DNA from: Amycolatopsis antarctica | Lineage (GTDB): Bacteria > Actinomycetota > Actinomycetes > Mycobacteriales > Pseudonocardiaceae | Direction of reading: 5' to 3' | Length of the DNA stretch: 64,000 bases | NCBI RefSeq assembly: GCF_002262875.1 | Contig: NZ_NKYE01000001.1 | Location: 248,001-312,000, forward strand | Part shown: one piece after another, positions 27,706 through 37,273 of the stretch | Layout: every line of letters begins with the position of its first letter | Position numbering within the stretch: the stretch's first letter is position 1 | Translations under genes and position numbers: made by a program | Notes under the pieces: generated by a model | Told to the model about the DNA's origin: nothing | The model's input: only the letters and a program-made list of their open reading frames with translations | The model's database searches: none

Positions 27706-29100
27706 TCAGCTCAGGTCGAGGCCGCGGAGCGTGGCGTAGAGATCCATCACGGCCAGCGCCAGCGGCAGCACCGTGGCGATGCAGATGGCCTCGATGATCT
27801 CCACGGTACGGCGCATCGGCGGCGAGAAGCGCTGGTCCGGGAAGATCACGCCGACGACCAGCGTGCCCGCCGCGATGAGGATCAAGCCGCCGAACACCCA
27901 CAGCAGCCTGCCGAAGGTGTCCTCCGTCCACAGCCAGCCCAGCAGGATCCCGGCCGCGGAGACGATGCCGGTGGTGAGCAGTGCGACGGCCTGGCTGCCG
28001 TTCGCGTAGACGCGGGCACGCAGCAACAGCACCAGCGTCACGACGACACCGAGGATGACGCCGAAGACGCCGGGAGCGCTCGCGGCGATGATCGCGCAGA
28101 CCGCCGCGGTGGCCCCGCAGCCGACAAGCAGGCCGGTCATGTAGTTGTGCGCGACGCTGGTGCGGCGTTCGATCGCCGCGTAGTCCGGGAACCCGGAGTC
28201 CTCCTTGAGTTCCTCCGCGCTGCCGGGAACGTTCGGCAGTGGCAGTTTCGCCAGCCAGATCGTCGCCCTCGGCAGCATCGAGATGACGGCCAGCGCGATC
28301 GCGGCGGTGCCCGCGGCGATACCGGCGGCCGGGTGCGCGATGAGCGTCGCGATCAGGAACGCGATCGTGCCGAGCGTCGCCGCCGTGGCAGCCGCGATGA
28401 ACGTGGTGATCCCGGCACCGATCAGCATGATCGCCGCCGCCGCCACGATGATCACCAGCACGGCGCCGAGAAGCAGGTTCGCCCGGACGGAGACACCGGG
28501 AACGATGTGGAAGCCGCTGACGAACGCCAACGGCAGGCCACCGGCCGCGGCGATGAGCACGCCGGTGTCCGCCGCGTCGTAGACCTTCGCCAGCGTGGCG
28601 CCGAGCGCGATGCACGCGATGGCGCCCACGCCGCCCGCGACCGCCGCCGCGATCTGGCTGCCGCCGAACAACGAGCCGCCCATGAACAGCGCCAGAGCCG
28701 CGGTGAACAGCGCCAGTCCGCCGCCGATGTGCCCGATCCGGCGCGCGGTCTCTTTCGTCCACGGCCGGAAACTGTCCGGATCGGACTCGGCGATCGCGTC
28801 GACCACGTCGTCGTAGAGCGGAGGCGGCGGGTTCTCGTTGCGCTTGCGCAACTGCAGGAGCTCACCGTCGATGACACCGAGGGACGCCAGGGTGCGGCTC
28901 GGGTCGAGCGGGGCGTCACCGAGCTTCGCCAGCGCCCAGCCACCGTGCCGGGCGCCGCCGTCCGGCGTCGCCTCCTTCGCCATCTCCAGCAGCATCGGCA
29001 ACAGATCGGCGACCGCCACATCCGCCGGAAGCGCGACGTCGATCCGGGTTCTCGGTGCCACCACCGTCACCCTGCTGAAAACCGTCGTGCCCGTTGCCAC
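27706..29100 (-). CDS. eccD: Type VII secretion protein EccD
   Basis: EccD forms the membrane vestibule of the ESX complex. The N-terminal 90 residues are the ubiquitin-like domain (RVTVVAPRTRIDVALPADVA, LASLGVIDGELLQLRKRNEN). About eleven membrane helices follow from residue 135, rich in Ala, Gly, Val and Ile. The 464-residue length fits. The start is GTG 29100 behind a GGGGG-type site. It is 30 bp upstream of mycP, same operon, and divergent from eccC. Confidence 0.92.
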   Translation of the reverse strand: MATGTTVFSRVTVVAPRTRIDVALPADVAVADLLPMLLEMAKEATPDGGARHGGWALAKLGDAPLDPSRTLASLGVIDGELLQLRKRNENPPPPLYDDVVDAIAESDPDSFRPWTKETARRIGHIGGGLALFTAALALFMGGSLFGGSQIAAAVAGGVGAIACIALGATLAKVYDAADTGVLIAAAGGLPLAFVSGFHIVPGVSVRANLLLGAVLVIIVAAAAIMLIGAGITTFIAAATAATLGTIAFLIATLIAHPAAGIAAGTAAIALAVISMLPRATIWLAKLPLPNVPGSAEELKEDSGFPDYAAIERRTSVAHNYMTGLLVGCGATAAVCAIIAASAPGVFGVILGVVVTLVLLLRARVYANGSQAVALLTTGIVSAAGILLGWLWTEDTFGRLLWVFGGLILIAAGTLVVGVIFPDQRFSPPMRRTVEIIEAICIATVLPLALAVMDLYATLRGLDLS

Positions 29101-29324
29101 CTGCTTGCCCCCTACCTGGAGAGATTGCTGCGGGTACTTATACCGAACGCCGCGTGTCCATCATCGCCCGCCCGGTCCGCATCCCGGCCCGGCAGGTTCA
29201 CCGAACGGCCCCACGCGTTCCGCCGGCCGCCCTAGTATTAACGCACCGGACGCGACCGTGGGGTCACTTCCGGCCAACCGGTCGCGCCCGGGTGCGTCCG
29301 CGCCGGGCGGGGCCCGGTGTTCGC

Positions 29325-29330
29325 TACGGT
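29325..29330 (+). promoter_or_regulatory. Candidate -10 box for eccC
   Basis: TACGGT (TANNNT) lies 72 bp upstream of GTG 29402 in the divergent eccD-eccC gap (29101-29401). No -35 match is evident. The rest of the gap shows no gene. Confidence 0.35.
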
Positions 29331-29401
29331 GTGGGCCGGTCTCCGGCCGGGTCGTCCGTGCGGCTTGAATTGTCATTGCCGAGTTGAAGAGGGGTCTTTC
29401 G

Positions 29402-32400
29402 GTGAGCACGCTGCAGTTCAAGCGATCGCCGCGACTGGCTGCTCCCCGCCCGCCGGGCGGGGAGGTGCACCTGGAGCCACCGCCCGAGGTACCGCGCACC
29501 ATCCCGGGCAACGTGCTGATGAAGCTGCTGCCGGTCGTGATGATGGTGGCGATGCTCGGCATGGTCGTCTTCATGTTCACCAGCCGGGAGCCGGGCCAGG
29601 GCGCGCCGAGCCCGATGATGCTGATGTTCCCGATGATGATGGTCATGTCGATGGTCGGCATGTTCGCCGGCGGCGGGGGCAAGGGCGGCGGCGCCAAGAA
29701 GGCCGAGATGAACGAGGACCGCAAGGATTACCTGCGTTACCTCGGCCAGATGCGTGACCGCGCTCGCGAGGCGATGGTCGACCAGCGCGCGGCACTCGAA
29801 TGGGTGCACCCCGACCCGCAGACGCTGTGGTCACTCGCCACCAGCCGCCGGATGTGGGAACGCCGCCAGAACGACCAGGACTTCCTGCACCTTCGCGTCG
29901 GCCGTAGTTCGCACCGGCTGGCCACTCGGCTGGTGCCGCCGCAGACCGGGCCGGTCGACGAACTGGAACCGATCGCGACCCTCGCGCTGCGCCGGTTCGT
30001 GCGCGCGCACTCGATCGTGCCCGACCTGCCCACCCAGATCACCCTGCGGGGTTTCGCCGCCGTCAGCATGCAGGGCGACCGGGAACTCACCCGCGGCCTG
30101 ACCCGGGCGATGATCGCCCAGATGGTCACCTTCCACAGCCCCGACGACGTGCTGGTCGCGGTCGCGACCGCGGGCCGGGCCAAGGAGGACTGGGAGTGGG
30201 CGAAGTGGCTCCCGCACGCTCAGCACCCCACCCTGTCCGACGGCATCGGGCAGCTCCGGATGATGGCCGGCTCGCTCGCCCAGGTCGAGGCCTGGCTCGA
30301 CGACGAACTGCGCGACCGCCAGCGGTTCTCTCGCAACGCGACGCCCGCCCCCGACCAGCCGCACGTCGTCATCATCATCGACGACGCGGAGGTCACCAGG
30401 GAGGAGCAGATCATCCTGGAGGAGGGCCTGGTCGGTGTCACGCTGATCGACCTCTGCGACTCCACCGGGAACCTCGCCGCCCGCCGCGGACTCCGGCTGG
30501 TCGTCGAGGAGGACCGGCTCGGCGCGCGCAGCGCGGGCGGGGTCGAGTGGTTCGGCCGTCCGGACACGCTCAGCGTCGTCGAGGCGGAAGCGTTGTCGCG
30601 CAAGCTTTCCCCGTACCGGGTGGGCTCCGCCGCGCAGGAGGCGAGCGAGGACGAGCCGCTGCTGTCCAACCCCTCGCTGCTCGAACTGCTCGGCATCCCC
30701 GGCGACCCGATGACCTTCGACGTGCAGCAGGCCTGGCGTCCCCGGCCCATCCGCGACCGGTACCGCGTCCCGTTCGGGGTCGGTGAGTACGGTCAGCCCG
30801 TCGAACTGGACATCAAGGAAGCGGCGATGGAGGGCATGGGGCCGCACGGCCTGTGCATCGGCGCCACCGGTTCCGGTAAGTCCGAGTTCCTGCGCACGCT
30901 GGTGCTCGGCATGCTCGCGACGCACTCCTCCACGACGCTCAACTTCATCCTCGTCGACTTCAAGGGTGGTGCGACGTTCCTCGGTCTCGACCAGTCGCCG
31001 CACGTGTCCGCGGTGATCACCAACCTCGCCGACGAGGTCACGCTGGTCGACCGCATGAAGGACGCACTGGCCGGTGAGATGAACCGCCGCCAGGAAGCGC
31101 TGAAGAACGGCGGCAACTTCAAGAACGTCTGGGAGTACGAGAAGGCCCGCGAGAACGGTGCCGACCTCGACCCGCTGCCCGCGTTGTTCATCGTGGTCGA
31201 CGAGTTCTCCGAACTCCTGTCCGCGAAGCCCGACTTCATCGAGCTGTTCGTCGCCATCGGCCGGCTGGGACGTTCGCTGCAGATGCACATGCTCCTCGCC
31301 TCGCAGCGTCTGGAGGAGGGCAAGCTGCGCGGCCTGGACACGCACCTGTCCTACCGGATCGGCCTCAAGACGTTCTCCGCCGCCGAATCCCGCGCCGCGA
31401 TCGGCGTGCCGGACGCGTTCGAACTGCCGTCCGTCCCCGGTGGTGGCTACCTCAAGTACGACACCTCGACGATGGTGCGGTTCAAGGCGTCCTACGTGTC
31501 CGGGCCGTACCGCCCGGCAGGCATCAAGGCGGCCGCTCCCGGATCCGCGGTGGTCCGGGCCGACAAGCGCCCGCAACTGTTCGTACCGGACTTCGTCGAA
31601 CTGCCCCGGGAACCAGAACCGGAACAGGTCGTCGAAGAAGCGCCGCAGCAACCGCAGCAGTCCGAGGAAGCGGTCGAGCCGAGCGAACTCGACGTGATCG
31701 TGAACCGGCTGATCGGCCAGGGCCCGCCCGCGCACGAGGTCTGGCTGCCGCCGCTGAAGGAACCCAGCTCCCTCGACACTCTGCTGCCGAACCTCAACCC
31801 CACCGAGGACCGCGGCCTCTCGCCGGTGAACTTCTTCGCCAACGGACGCCTGCAAGTACCGCTGGGACTGGTGGACCGGCCATACGAGCAGCGCCGCGAT
31901 CCGCTGTGGGCCGACTTCTCCGGAGCCGCGGGGCACGGCGTCATCGTCGGCGGTCCGCAGTCGGGCAAGTCGACGATGCTGCGCACGCTCGTCATGTCCA
32001 TGGCACTGACGCACACCCCGGAGGAAGCGCAGTTCTACTGCGTCGACCTCGGTGGTGGAACGCTCGCCGGCCTCGCCGAGCTGCCGCACGTCGGTGGCGT
32101 CGCCGTCGCCCGCCGTGAGCCCGACAAGGCCCGCCGGATCGTCGCCGAGCTCAGCGCGCTGGCGAACGACCGGGAAGGCCGCTTCGGGGCGATGGGCATC
32201 GACTCGATGGCGGAATTCCGCAACCGCAAGCGTCGCGGCGAGATCACCGCCGAACAGGATCCGTTCGGCGACGCGTTCCTGATCGTCGACGGCTGGCGTG
32301 CACTGCGTGACGACTTCGACGAACTGGAACCACTGATCACCAAGCTGGCGGTGCAGGGCCTCACCTACGGCGTGCACGTCGTCATCGCCTCCAACCGGTG

Positions 32401-33427
32401 GGCCGACATCCGCCCGGCGATCAAGGACATGCTCGGTACCCGGTTCGAACTGCGGCTCGGTGACCCGAGCGAGTCCGACATCGACCGCCGGGTTGCCGTG
32501 AACGTGCCCGCAGGGCGCCCCGGCCGAGGGCTCACCCGGGACAAGCTGCACATGCTCACCGGTCTGCCGCGCATCGACGGCTCCAGCAATCCCGAGGACG
32601 TCGGCGCCGGCGTCGGTGACGCGGTGGCCAGGATCAAGGCCTCGTGGAAGGGACGTCCCGCGCCGCAGGTCCGCCTGCTGCCGGAAATGCTGTCGTACGA
32701 GGACCTGCTCGCGCAGGACGCGCACCGTGGCACCAAGCTCGTCCCGATCGGCGTCAACGAGGAGACGCTCAGCCCCGTCTACCTCGACTTCAACGCGGAA
32801 CCGCACTTCGTGGCGTTCGCCGACGGCGAGTCCGGCAAGACGAACCTGCTGCGGCAGATCGCCCGCGGCATCACCGAGCGGTACACCAAGAAGGAAGCCG
32901 TGATCGTGCTGGTCGACTACCGGCGCACGATGCTCGGTTTCGTCGAGGGAGACCAGCTACTCGGATACGCCGTGTCGTCCAACCAGCTCGACGGGATGAT
33001 CAAGGACATCGCCGGGTCCATGGCGAAGCGGCTGCCCGGCCCGGACGTCACCCCGCAGCAGTTGCGCGACCGTTCGTGGTGGAACGGCCCGGAGCTGTTC
33101 GTGCTCGTCGACGACTACGACCTGGTCGCCACGCAGGCGAACAATCCGCTGCGGCCGTTGTCGGAGTACCTCGCGCAGGCGAAGGACGTCGGGCTGCACA
33201 TGATCGTCGCCCGGCGTACCGGTGGTGCGATGCGTGCCTCGATGGACCCGATCATCGGCAAGCTCAAGGAGATCGCGGCACCCGGCATCGTGATGAACGG
33301 TTCCAAGGACGAGGGGCAGTTGCTCGCCAACGTCAAGCCCGGCCCGATGCCCCCGGGGCGTGGAACGCTCGTCAGCCGCAAGGTAGGCAAGCAGCTCATG
33401 CACATCTCCTGGATCCAGCCCGAGTAA
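29402..33427 (+). CDS. eccC: Type VII secretion FtsK/SpoIIIE ATPase EccC
   Basis: EccC is the motor that recognises WXG100 substrates. GTG 29402, eight bases after AGAGGGG, gives MSTLQFKRSPRLAAPRPPGG; a TTG 18 bases upstream is less likely. Two membrane helices are at about residues 38-85. Three ATPase domains follow, with Walker A at about residues 487 (GATGSGKS), 850 (GGPQSGKS) and 1140 (ADGESGKT). Matching Walker B blocks are LFIVVDEFSEL, AFLIVDGWRAL and LFVLVDDYDLV. As a single 1341-residue chain it is not split into EccCa and EccCb, as in ESX-4. Confidence 0.96.
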   Translation: MSTLQFKRSPRLAAPRPPGGEVHLEPPPEVPRTIPGNVLMKLLPVVMMVAMLGMVVFMFTSREPGQGAPSPMMLMFPMMMVMSMVGMFAGGGGKGGGAKKAEMNEDRKDYLRYLGQMRDRAREAMVDQRAALEWVHPDPQTLWSLATSRRMWERRQNDQDFLHLRVGRSSHRLATRLVPPQTGPVDELEPIATLALRRFVRAHSIVPDLPTQITLRGFAAVSMQGDRELTRGLTRAMIAQMVTFHSPDDVLVAVATAGRAKEDWEWAKWLPHAQHPTLSDGIGQLRMMAGSLAQVEAWLDDELRDRQRFSRNATPAPDQPHVVIIIDDAEVTREEQIILEEGLVGVTLIDLCDSTGNLAARRGLRLVVEEDRLGARSAGGVEWFGRPDTLSVVEAEALSRKLSPYRVGSAAQEASEDEPLLSNPSLLELLGIPGDPMTFDVQQAWRPRPIRDRYRVPFGVGEYGQPVELDIKEAAMEGMGPHGLCIGATGSGKSEFLRTLVLGMLATHSSTTLNFILVDFKGGATFLGLDQSPHVSAVITNLADEVTLVDRMKDALAGEMNRRQEALKNGGNFKNVWEYEKARENGADLDPLPALFIVVDEFSELLSAKPDFIELFVAIGRLGRSLQMHMLLASQRLEEGKLRGLDTHLSYRIGLKTFSAAESRAAIGVPDAFELPSVPGGGYLKYDTSTMVRFKASYVSGPYRPAGIKAAAPGSAVVRADKRPQLFVPDFVELPREPEPEQVVEEAPQQPQQSEEAVEPSELDVIVNRLIGQGPPAHEVWLPPLKEPSSLDTLLPNLNPTEDRGLSPVNFFANGRLQVPLGLVDRPYEQRRDPLWADFSGAAGHGVIVGGPQSGKSTMLRTLVMSMALTHTPEEAQFYCVDLGGGTLAGLAELPHVGGVAVARREPDKARRIVAELSALANDREGRFGAMGIDSMAEFRNRKRRGEITAEQDPFGDAFLIVDGWRALRDDFDELEPLITKLAVQGLTYGVHVVIASNRWADIRPAIKDMLGTRFELRLGDPSESDIDRRVAVNVPAGRPGRGLTRDKLHMLTGLPRIDGSSNPEDVGAGVGDAVARIKASWKGRPAPQVRLLPEMLSYEDLLAQDAHRGTKLVPIGVNEETLSPVYLDFNAEPHFVAFADGESGKTNLLRQIARGITERYTKKEAVIVLVDYRRTMLGFVEGDQLLGYAVSSNQLDGMIKDIAGSMAKRLPGPDVTPQQLRDRSWWNGPELFVLVDDYDLVATQANNPLRPLSEYLAQAKDVGLHMIVARRTGGAMRASMDPIIGKLKEIAAPGIVMNGSKDEGQLLANVKPGPMPPGRGTLVSRKVGKQLMHISWIQPE

Positions 33428-33480
33428 AGCCGCCACGCCCGGCATGCCCTCCGGGGGCGGGGTGACGGTGTGGTGGGACG

Positions 33481-33512
33481 CCGAGCGCGTTTAGCGGGCT
33501 AAATGCGCTCGG
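33481..33512. repeat. TTTAGC-type element with 15-bp arms (copy 11)
   Basis: CCGAGCGCG-TTTAGC-GG-GCTAAA-TGCGCTCGG: 15-bp arms with one G/T mismatch. It lies between eccC and the next gene on the same strand, so it may reduce read-through. Confidence 0.85.
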
Positions 33513-33586
33513 CGGGTGCGAGGCGTGCGGCGACGTCTGAGAGAGTGCCCGGTACGGAATTCGACGGTGATGGGTGGGAGCGGCTT

Positions 33587-35470
33587 GTGAGTCTCCGGGT
33601 GGCGGTGGACTTCGGGACATCGAGCACCTGTGTCGTCGCATCGATCAACGGCAGGGAACCGCAGATCGTCGTCGTGGACGGTCAGCCGCTGATGTCGTCC
33701 GCCGTATACGCGGCCGCCGACGGCACCGTGTTCGTCGGGCAGGAAGCCGAACGCCAGGCCGCCGTCGACCCGTCGCGCTACGAACCGAATCCGAAGCGTC
33801 GCATCGACGAGGGTGAACTGCTTCTGGGCGACACGGTGATCGGCGTGCTCGACGCCGTACACGCTGTGCTGCGCCGGGCGGTCACCGAGGCACGTGGCCT
33901 GGCGGGCGGTGCGGAGGTGGACCTTCTGGTCCTCACCCATCCGGCTGACTGGGGCGCGGTCCGTACCCGGTTGCTGAGGCAGGCGGCGGGGCGGCTGGCC
34001 CACGAGGTCGCACTTGTCCCTGAGCCCGTGGCGGCGGCGGTCTTCCACGCCGCCACGTATGCCCCTGCCGAGGTGACCAGGGACCGGACGGTCGAGTTCA
34101 GCGGACGGCCCGGCGACACCCTCGCCGTACTGGATGTCGGCGGTGGCACGGTCGACGTCAGCGTCGTCCGGCGCAGCCCGGCGGCCGGCCCGGTCGCGCG
34201 ACGCGGCGGTTTCGAGGTGCTGGCCACGCGCGGCGATCCCAGTTTCGGTGGCGCGGACATCGATCAGGTGCTGCTCGAGCACGTCGGTTCGCTGGTGTCC
34301 AAGGCGGACCCGGAGGCGTGGCTCGGGCTGGTCGGCGGCCGGGCGATGGCCGAACGCCGGCGCAGGCGCGTGCTGCGGCAGGACGTCCGCGGCGCCAAGG
34401 AGACCTTGTCCCGGCACGCCTACACCGACGTGCCGATGCCGCCGCCGTTCGCCGACGCGCACGTCACCCGTGAGGACCTCGAACGCCTGGTCGCTCCGCA
34501 ACTCGGCCGCGCGGTGGAACTGACCTCGGCCGCGATCGAGGAGGCGGGGCTACGGCCGCAGCAGCTCACCGGGATCTTCCTCGTCGGCGGTTCGAGCCGG
34601 ATCCCCATGGTGTCCAGACTCGTGCACGAACGCACCGGTGTCGTCCCGACGACACTGGACCAACCGGAAACGGTCGTCGCCAGGGGAGCGCTACGGGCGG
34701 TTCTGGTGGAGGCGGACCGGACCGGTGCGCTCGCGGGTTCGTCGCCCGCCCGGCCCGGTCTGCCGCGTCCGGTGGGCGAGCAGCGCACCCAGGTTGTCGG
34801 TCCGGCGGATGCGAACCGTCCGCCGCGGCAGGCGCCACCTCGTCGCATGCCGCCACCTCCGCGGCAGCCGGTGACGCCCGCGCCCGCACGTCCGATGCCC
34901 CCTCCGATCGCGGCGCCCGCGCACCCGGCGCACTCCCCGCCCACGGGACGCGGCAAGAAGGTTCCCTGGCTGGTCGCGGGCGCGGTGGTCGTCCTCGCCG
35001 CTGCGGTGACCGGAGGTTTCCTGTTTTTCGGTGGGGAGAAGGGGAAGACCTTCGCCCAGTACGACTACCAGTTCGTGGCCCCGGAGGACTGGACCCAGAC
35101 CGGTGACAACGTCGCCGCCCGGCAGGTGGTGGTGAAGCCGGCGGACGCGCTGGACGCCGACGATCTGGTCGTCGTGCAGGAGTACCTACTCGGCTACGAC
35201 GGGGTGACCGAGCGCGACCGCTTCGTCGGCGAACTTCGGCAGAAGGTCGCCGACAAGGGCACCACCCACTCGGACTTCAACCCCGGTACGAGCTACGCGG
35301 GCAAGGACGTCATCTCCTACCGGGAGAAGGCGGGCAGCCTGGTCATCTCCTGGTATGTGGTGGCGAAGGGCGATGTAGAGGTGGCCGTGGGCTGTCAGGT
35401 CGCCGACGGCCAGGCCAGGGTGGACGGGGCCTGCCAGCAGATCGTCCGCACCCTCGAGATCACCAAGTGA
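33587..35470 (+). CDS. Hsp70-like ATPase fused to a type VII secretion-associated domain
   Basis: GTG 33587 (site GGGAG upstream) gives MSLRVAVDFGTSSTCVVASI. Residues 1-380 are an actin/Hsp70-type ATPase with phosphate-1 motif VDFGTSST, phosphate-2 VLDVGGGTVDVSVV and adenosine motif GIFLVGGSSRIPMVSRLV. The substrate-binding domain is replaced by a Pro-rich linker (PPRRMPPPPRQPVTPAPARP), a membrane helix at about 460-480, and an extracellular domain. That domain resembles the T7SS-associated family of Rv3446c (TIGR03931, recalled). An ATP-driven envelope accessory of ESX-4 is inferred from position. Confidence 0.85.
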   Translation: MSLRVAVDFGTSSTCVVASINGREPQIVVVDGQPLMSSAVYAAADGTVFVGQEAERQAAVDPSRYEPNPKRRIDEGELLLGDTVIGVLDAVHAVLRRAVTEARGLAGGAEVDLLVLTHPADWGAVRTRLLRQAAGRLAHEVALVPEPVAAAVFHAATYAPAEVTRDRTVEFSGRPGDTLAVLDVGGGTVDVSVVRRSPAAGPVARRGGFEVLATRGDPSFGGADIDQVLLEHVGSLVSKADPEAWLGLVGGRAMAERRRRRVLRQDVRGAKETLSRHAYTDVPMPPPFADAHVTREDLERLVAPQLGRAVELTSAAIEEAGLRPQQLTGIFLVGGSSRIPMVSRLVHERTGVVPTTLDQPETVVARGALRAVLVEADRTGALAGSSPARPGLPRPVGEQRTQVVGPADANRPPRQAPPRRMPPPPRQPVTPAPARPMPPPIAAPAHPAHSPPTGRGKKVPWLVAGAVVVLAAAVTGGFLFFGGEKGKTFAQYDYQFVAPEDWTQTGDNVAARQVVVKPADALDADDLVVVQEYLLGYDGVTERDRFVGELRQKVADKGTTHSDFNPGTSYAGKDVISYREKAGSLVISWYVVAKGDVEVAVGCQVADGQARVDGACQQIVRTLEITK

Positions 35471-35841
35471 CCTTCTCCGCCGCCCCGGGTTCCGCAAGTT
35501 CCGATTCCCTTTAGGAAATTCGCGCTCACACGTCTGTGCGTACCCTCACACGGGTGAGAATGCGCGAGCGGAAATGTTGGGCGAGCGGAGACCGGAGGCG
35601 AGCGACTGCCCTGCGCTACCTCGAGAAAACCCTTGGTGCGTAAGGGATTCGCCAGGTTGTCGCAGTGTTCCGGCGATCGGTGGCCGCAGGCTTCCAGCGC
35701 GGTTCCCACGGACGACATTTCCGCTAGCAACTACTTGTACGCAATCGGCGACATCGCGGAACCGAACATGGCAGGGTCGTCGTCGTAGGGCCAGTACAAA
35801 CGAAAAGCACTGGCAACCACGAGCGAAGGGGGTCACACCCA
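35471..35841. other. Gap before the WXG100 pair
   Basis: 371 bp without a supported gene and with lower GC than its surroundings. A purine-rich site (GAAGGGGG, about 35824-35831) serves the first WXG100 gene. No convincing -10/-35 pair or long inverted repeat was found. The separate transcription of the esx pair from the ATPase gene is therefore inferred only from the length of the gap. Confidence 0.5.
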
Positions 35842-36156
35842 ATGGCAGGCTTTCAGGGAACACCGGAAGACTTTGCGAAGGCCCACGGCGATGTGTCCGA
35901 CACCAAGGTGTCGATGGACCAGAACCTGCAGCAGCTCCGCAGCAACATCGAGGCCACGCAGGCCGGCTGGGACGGCGACGCCGCCCGCCTCTTCCAGAGC
36001 GTGATGGAGCGCTTCAACGAGAAGTCGTCGAAGCTGAACAACGCCCTGCAGGACATCGCCGATCTGCTGCAGTCCTCCGGTGTCCAGTACGACACCCAGG
36101 AGTCGAACGTCAACGACACCATCAGCAAGCTCGGCGCGACTCTCGACGGCAACTGA
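35842..36156 (+). CDS. WXG100 family secreted protein (EsxT/EsxU-type)
   Basis: A 104-residue helical-hairpin protein with the turn motif WDG (W-x-G) at about residues 46-48 (AGWDGDAARLF). The C-terminal secretion signal Y-x-x-x-E is YDTQE, about residues 84-88. These are the hallmarks of ESX substrates. It pairs with the next gene, probably as a heterodimer exported by the EccBCDE complex encoded upstream. Mycobacterial ESX-4 has esxU-esxT in the same position beside rplM. Confidence 0.93.
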   Translation: MAGFQGTPEDFAKAHGDVSDTKVSMDQNLQQLRSNIEATQAGWDGDAARLFQSVMERFNEKSSKLNNALQDIADLLQSSGVQYDTQESNVNDTISKLGATLDGN

Positions 36157-36208
36157 GCGGTCCTGAACTTCCCTACATCGCAGACTTCATCACCCAAGGA
36201 GGACAATC

Positions 36209-36496
36209 ATGCCGGGTGGCATCAAGGTTGATTACGCAACGATCCAGCAGGCGGCCGACGACTGCAACAGGACTGGCGGCGAGCTCGACGCGCTGTTCGA
36301 GCAGCTCAAGTCCCAGATGGCTCCGCTGACCAATGGCTGGACCGGTCCCGCCATGGAGGCGTGGGAGCAGAAGCAGATCGCCTGGAACCAGGCCCTGGAC
36401 GAGATGAAGCAGCTTCTCGCGCAGATCGCCACCGCCCTGCCGCAGATCGCGGACGGCTACCAGCAGACCGACAGCTCGATCCAGAAGATGTTCTGA
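36209..36496 (+). CDS. WXG100 family secreted protein, ESAT-6-like
   Basis: A 95-residue WXG100 protein: WTG at about residues 45-47 (NGWTGPAMEAWEQ) and the export signal Y-x-x-x-D as YQQTD (86-90) at the C-terminus. A strong AAGGAGG site (36197-36203) precedes ATG 36209, suggesting high expression. It lies 52 bp after its partner gene and is followed by a perfect terminator, so the two form a bicistronic unit. Confidence 0.93.
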   Translation: MPGGIKVDYATIQQAADDCNRTGGELDALFEQLKSQMAPLTNGWTGPAMEAWEQKQIAWNQALDEMKQLLAQIATALPQIADGYQQTDSSIQKMF

Positions 36497-36513
36497 TCGC
36501 TGTCGCGAACTGA

Positions 36514-36549
36514 CGAGCGGGCCCCGGCATTCGTGCCGGGGCCCGCTCG
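36514..36549 (+). terminator. Terminator after the WXG100 pair
   Basis: Arms 36514-36529 (CGAGCGGGCCCCGGCA) and 36534-36549 are perfect over 16 bp with a TTCG tetraloop, a very stable hairpin. It sits between convergent transcripts and may serve both. Confidence 0.9.
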
Positions 36550-36562
36550 CGTACGTGTGATT

Positions 36563-37234
36563 CTATTTCGGCGCGCCGACCTCGAACTCGGGTTTGTCGT
36601 TCAGCACCCGGATGGCCACGTTCTTCGGCTGTCCGGCCACGTCGACCGTGCACTCGAACGTCGTGCCGTTGGCCACGGGCTGGTCGTCCGGGCACTGGGC
36701 GTTCTTCACGTCCTGCTCGCCGTAGTTGTCGCGCAGCACCGAGGTGACCCCGTCCTGCAGCGAGTTCTGGTCGAGAACCGGACCGCGAAACGCGCCCAGG
36801 AGCCAGGCCGCGACGACGCCGCCCACCAGAACGAGCCCCACGGCTCCGCCGACCAGCAGCGGCTTCTTCGACCGTTTCGGCTTCTGCTGCTCGCTCTCGC
36901 CGTAGGCGCCGAGCCCACCGTAGGACGAGGGCTGATAGCCACCCCCGTAACCGGCTTGCTGGTTCGGTTGCTGCGCGTACTGCTGTGGATAGGGCTGTCC
37001 GGCGCCTGGGGTCGCGGGCCACTGCTGCTGGGGCACCGGTTGTGACTGCGGACCCTGCTGATGCGGAGGTACCTGCTGGTGCGGAGGTATCTGCTGGTGC
37101 GGTGGTGCTTGGCGTTGCTGGTATCCCTGGGCCTGCTGGGGCGGGGGCGTCTGCTGTTGCCAGCCCTGCTGGCCTGCCTGGTCGTCGGCGGGCGGCTGCC
37201 ACCAGCCCTGCGGCGGGTTGGGCGGTTGGTTCAT
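36563..37234 (-). CDS. DUF4333-type membrane protein with Gln/Pro-rich N-terminus
   Basis: A 223-residue protein. Residues 1-118 are Gln/Pro/Gly-rich with repeats of PPHQQ (three in a row, I/V/G next). One membrane helix follows (about 126-148, LLVGGAVGLVLVGGVVAAWL). The rest is an extracellular domain with two Cys (NAQCPDDQPVANGTTFECTV) that fits DUF4333, common in actinobacterial envelope proteins. No function is known. It converges on the esx pair. Confidence 0.8.
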   Translation of the reverse strand: MNQPPNPPQGWWQPPADDQAGQQGWQQQTPPPQQAQGYQQRQAPPHQQIPPHQQVPPHQQGPQSQPVPQQQWPATPGAGQPYPQQYAQQPNQQAGYGGGYQPSSYGGLGAYGESEQQKPKRSKKPLLVGGAVGLVLVGGVVAAWLLGAFRGPVLDQNSLQDGVTSVLRDNYGEQDVKNAQCPDDQPVANGTTFECTVDVAGQPKNVAIRVLNDKPEFEVGAPK

Positions 37235-37273
37235 CGTGCGGGTACCTCGTCGGTCGGGTGGTGGCCAGTGCGG

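Noticed and set aside
29831-32806. 991-codon minus-strand frame opposite eccC
   Set aside because: Pure shadow of eccC; Asp/Arg/Val-rich with no domain or ribosome-binding site.
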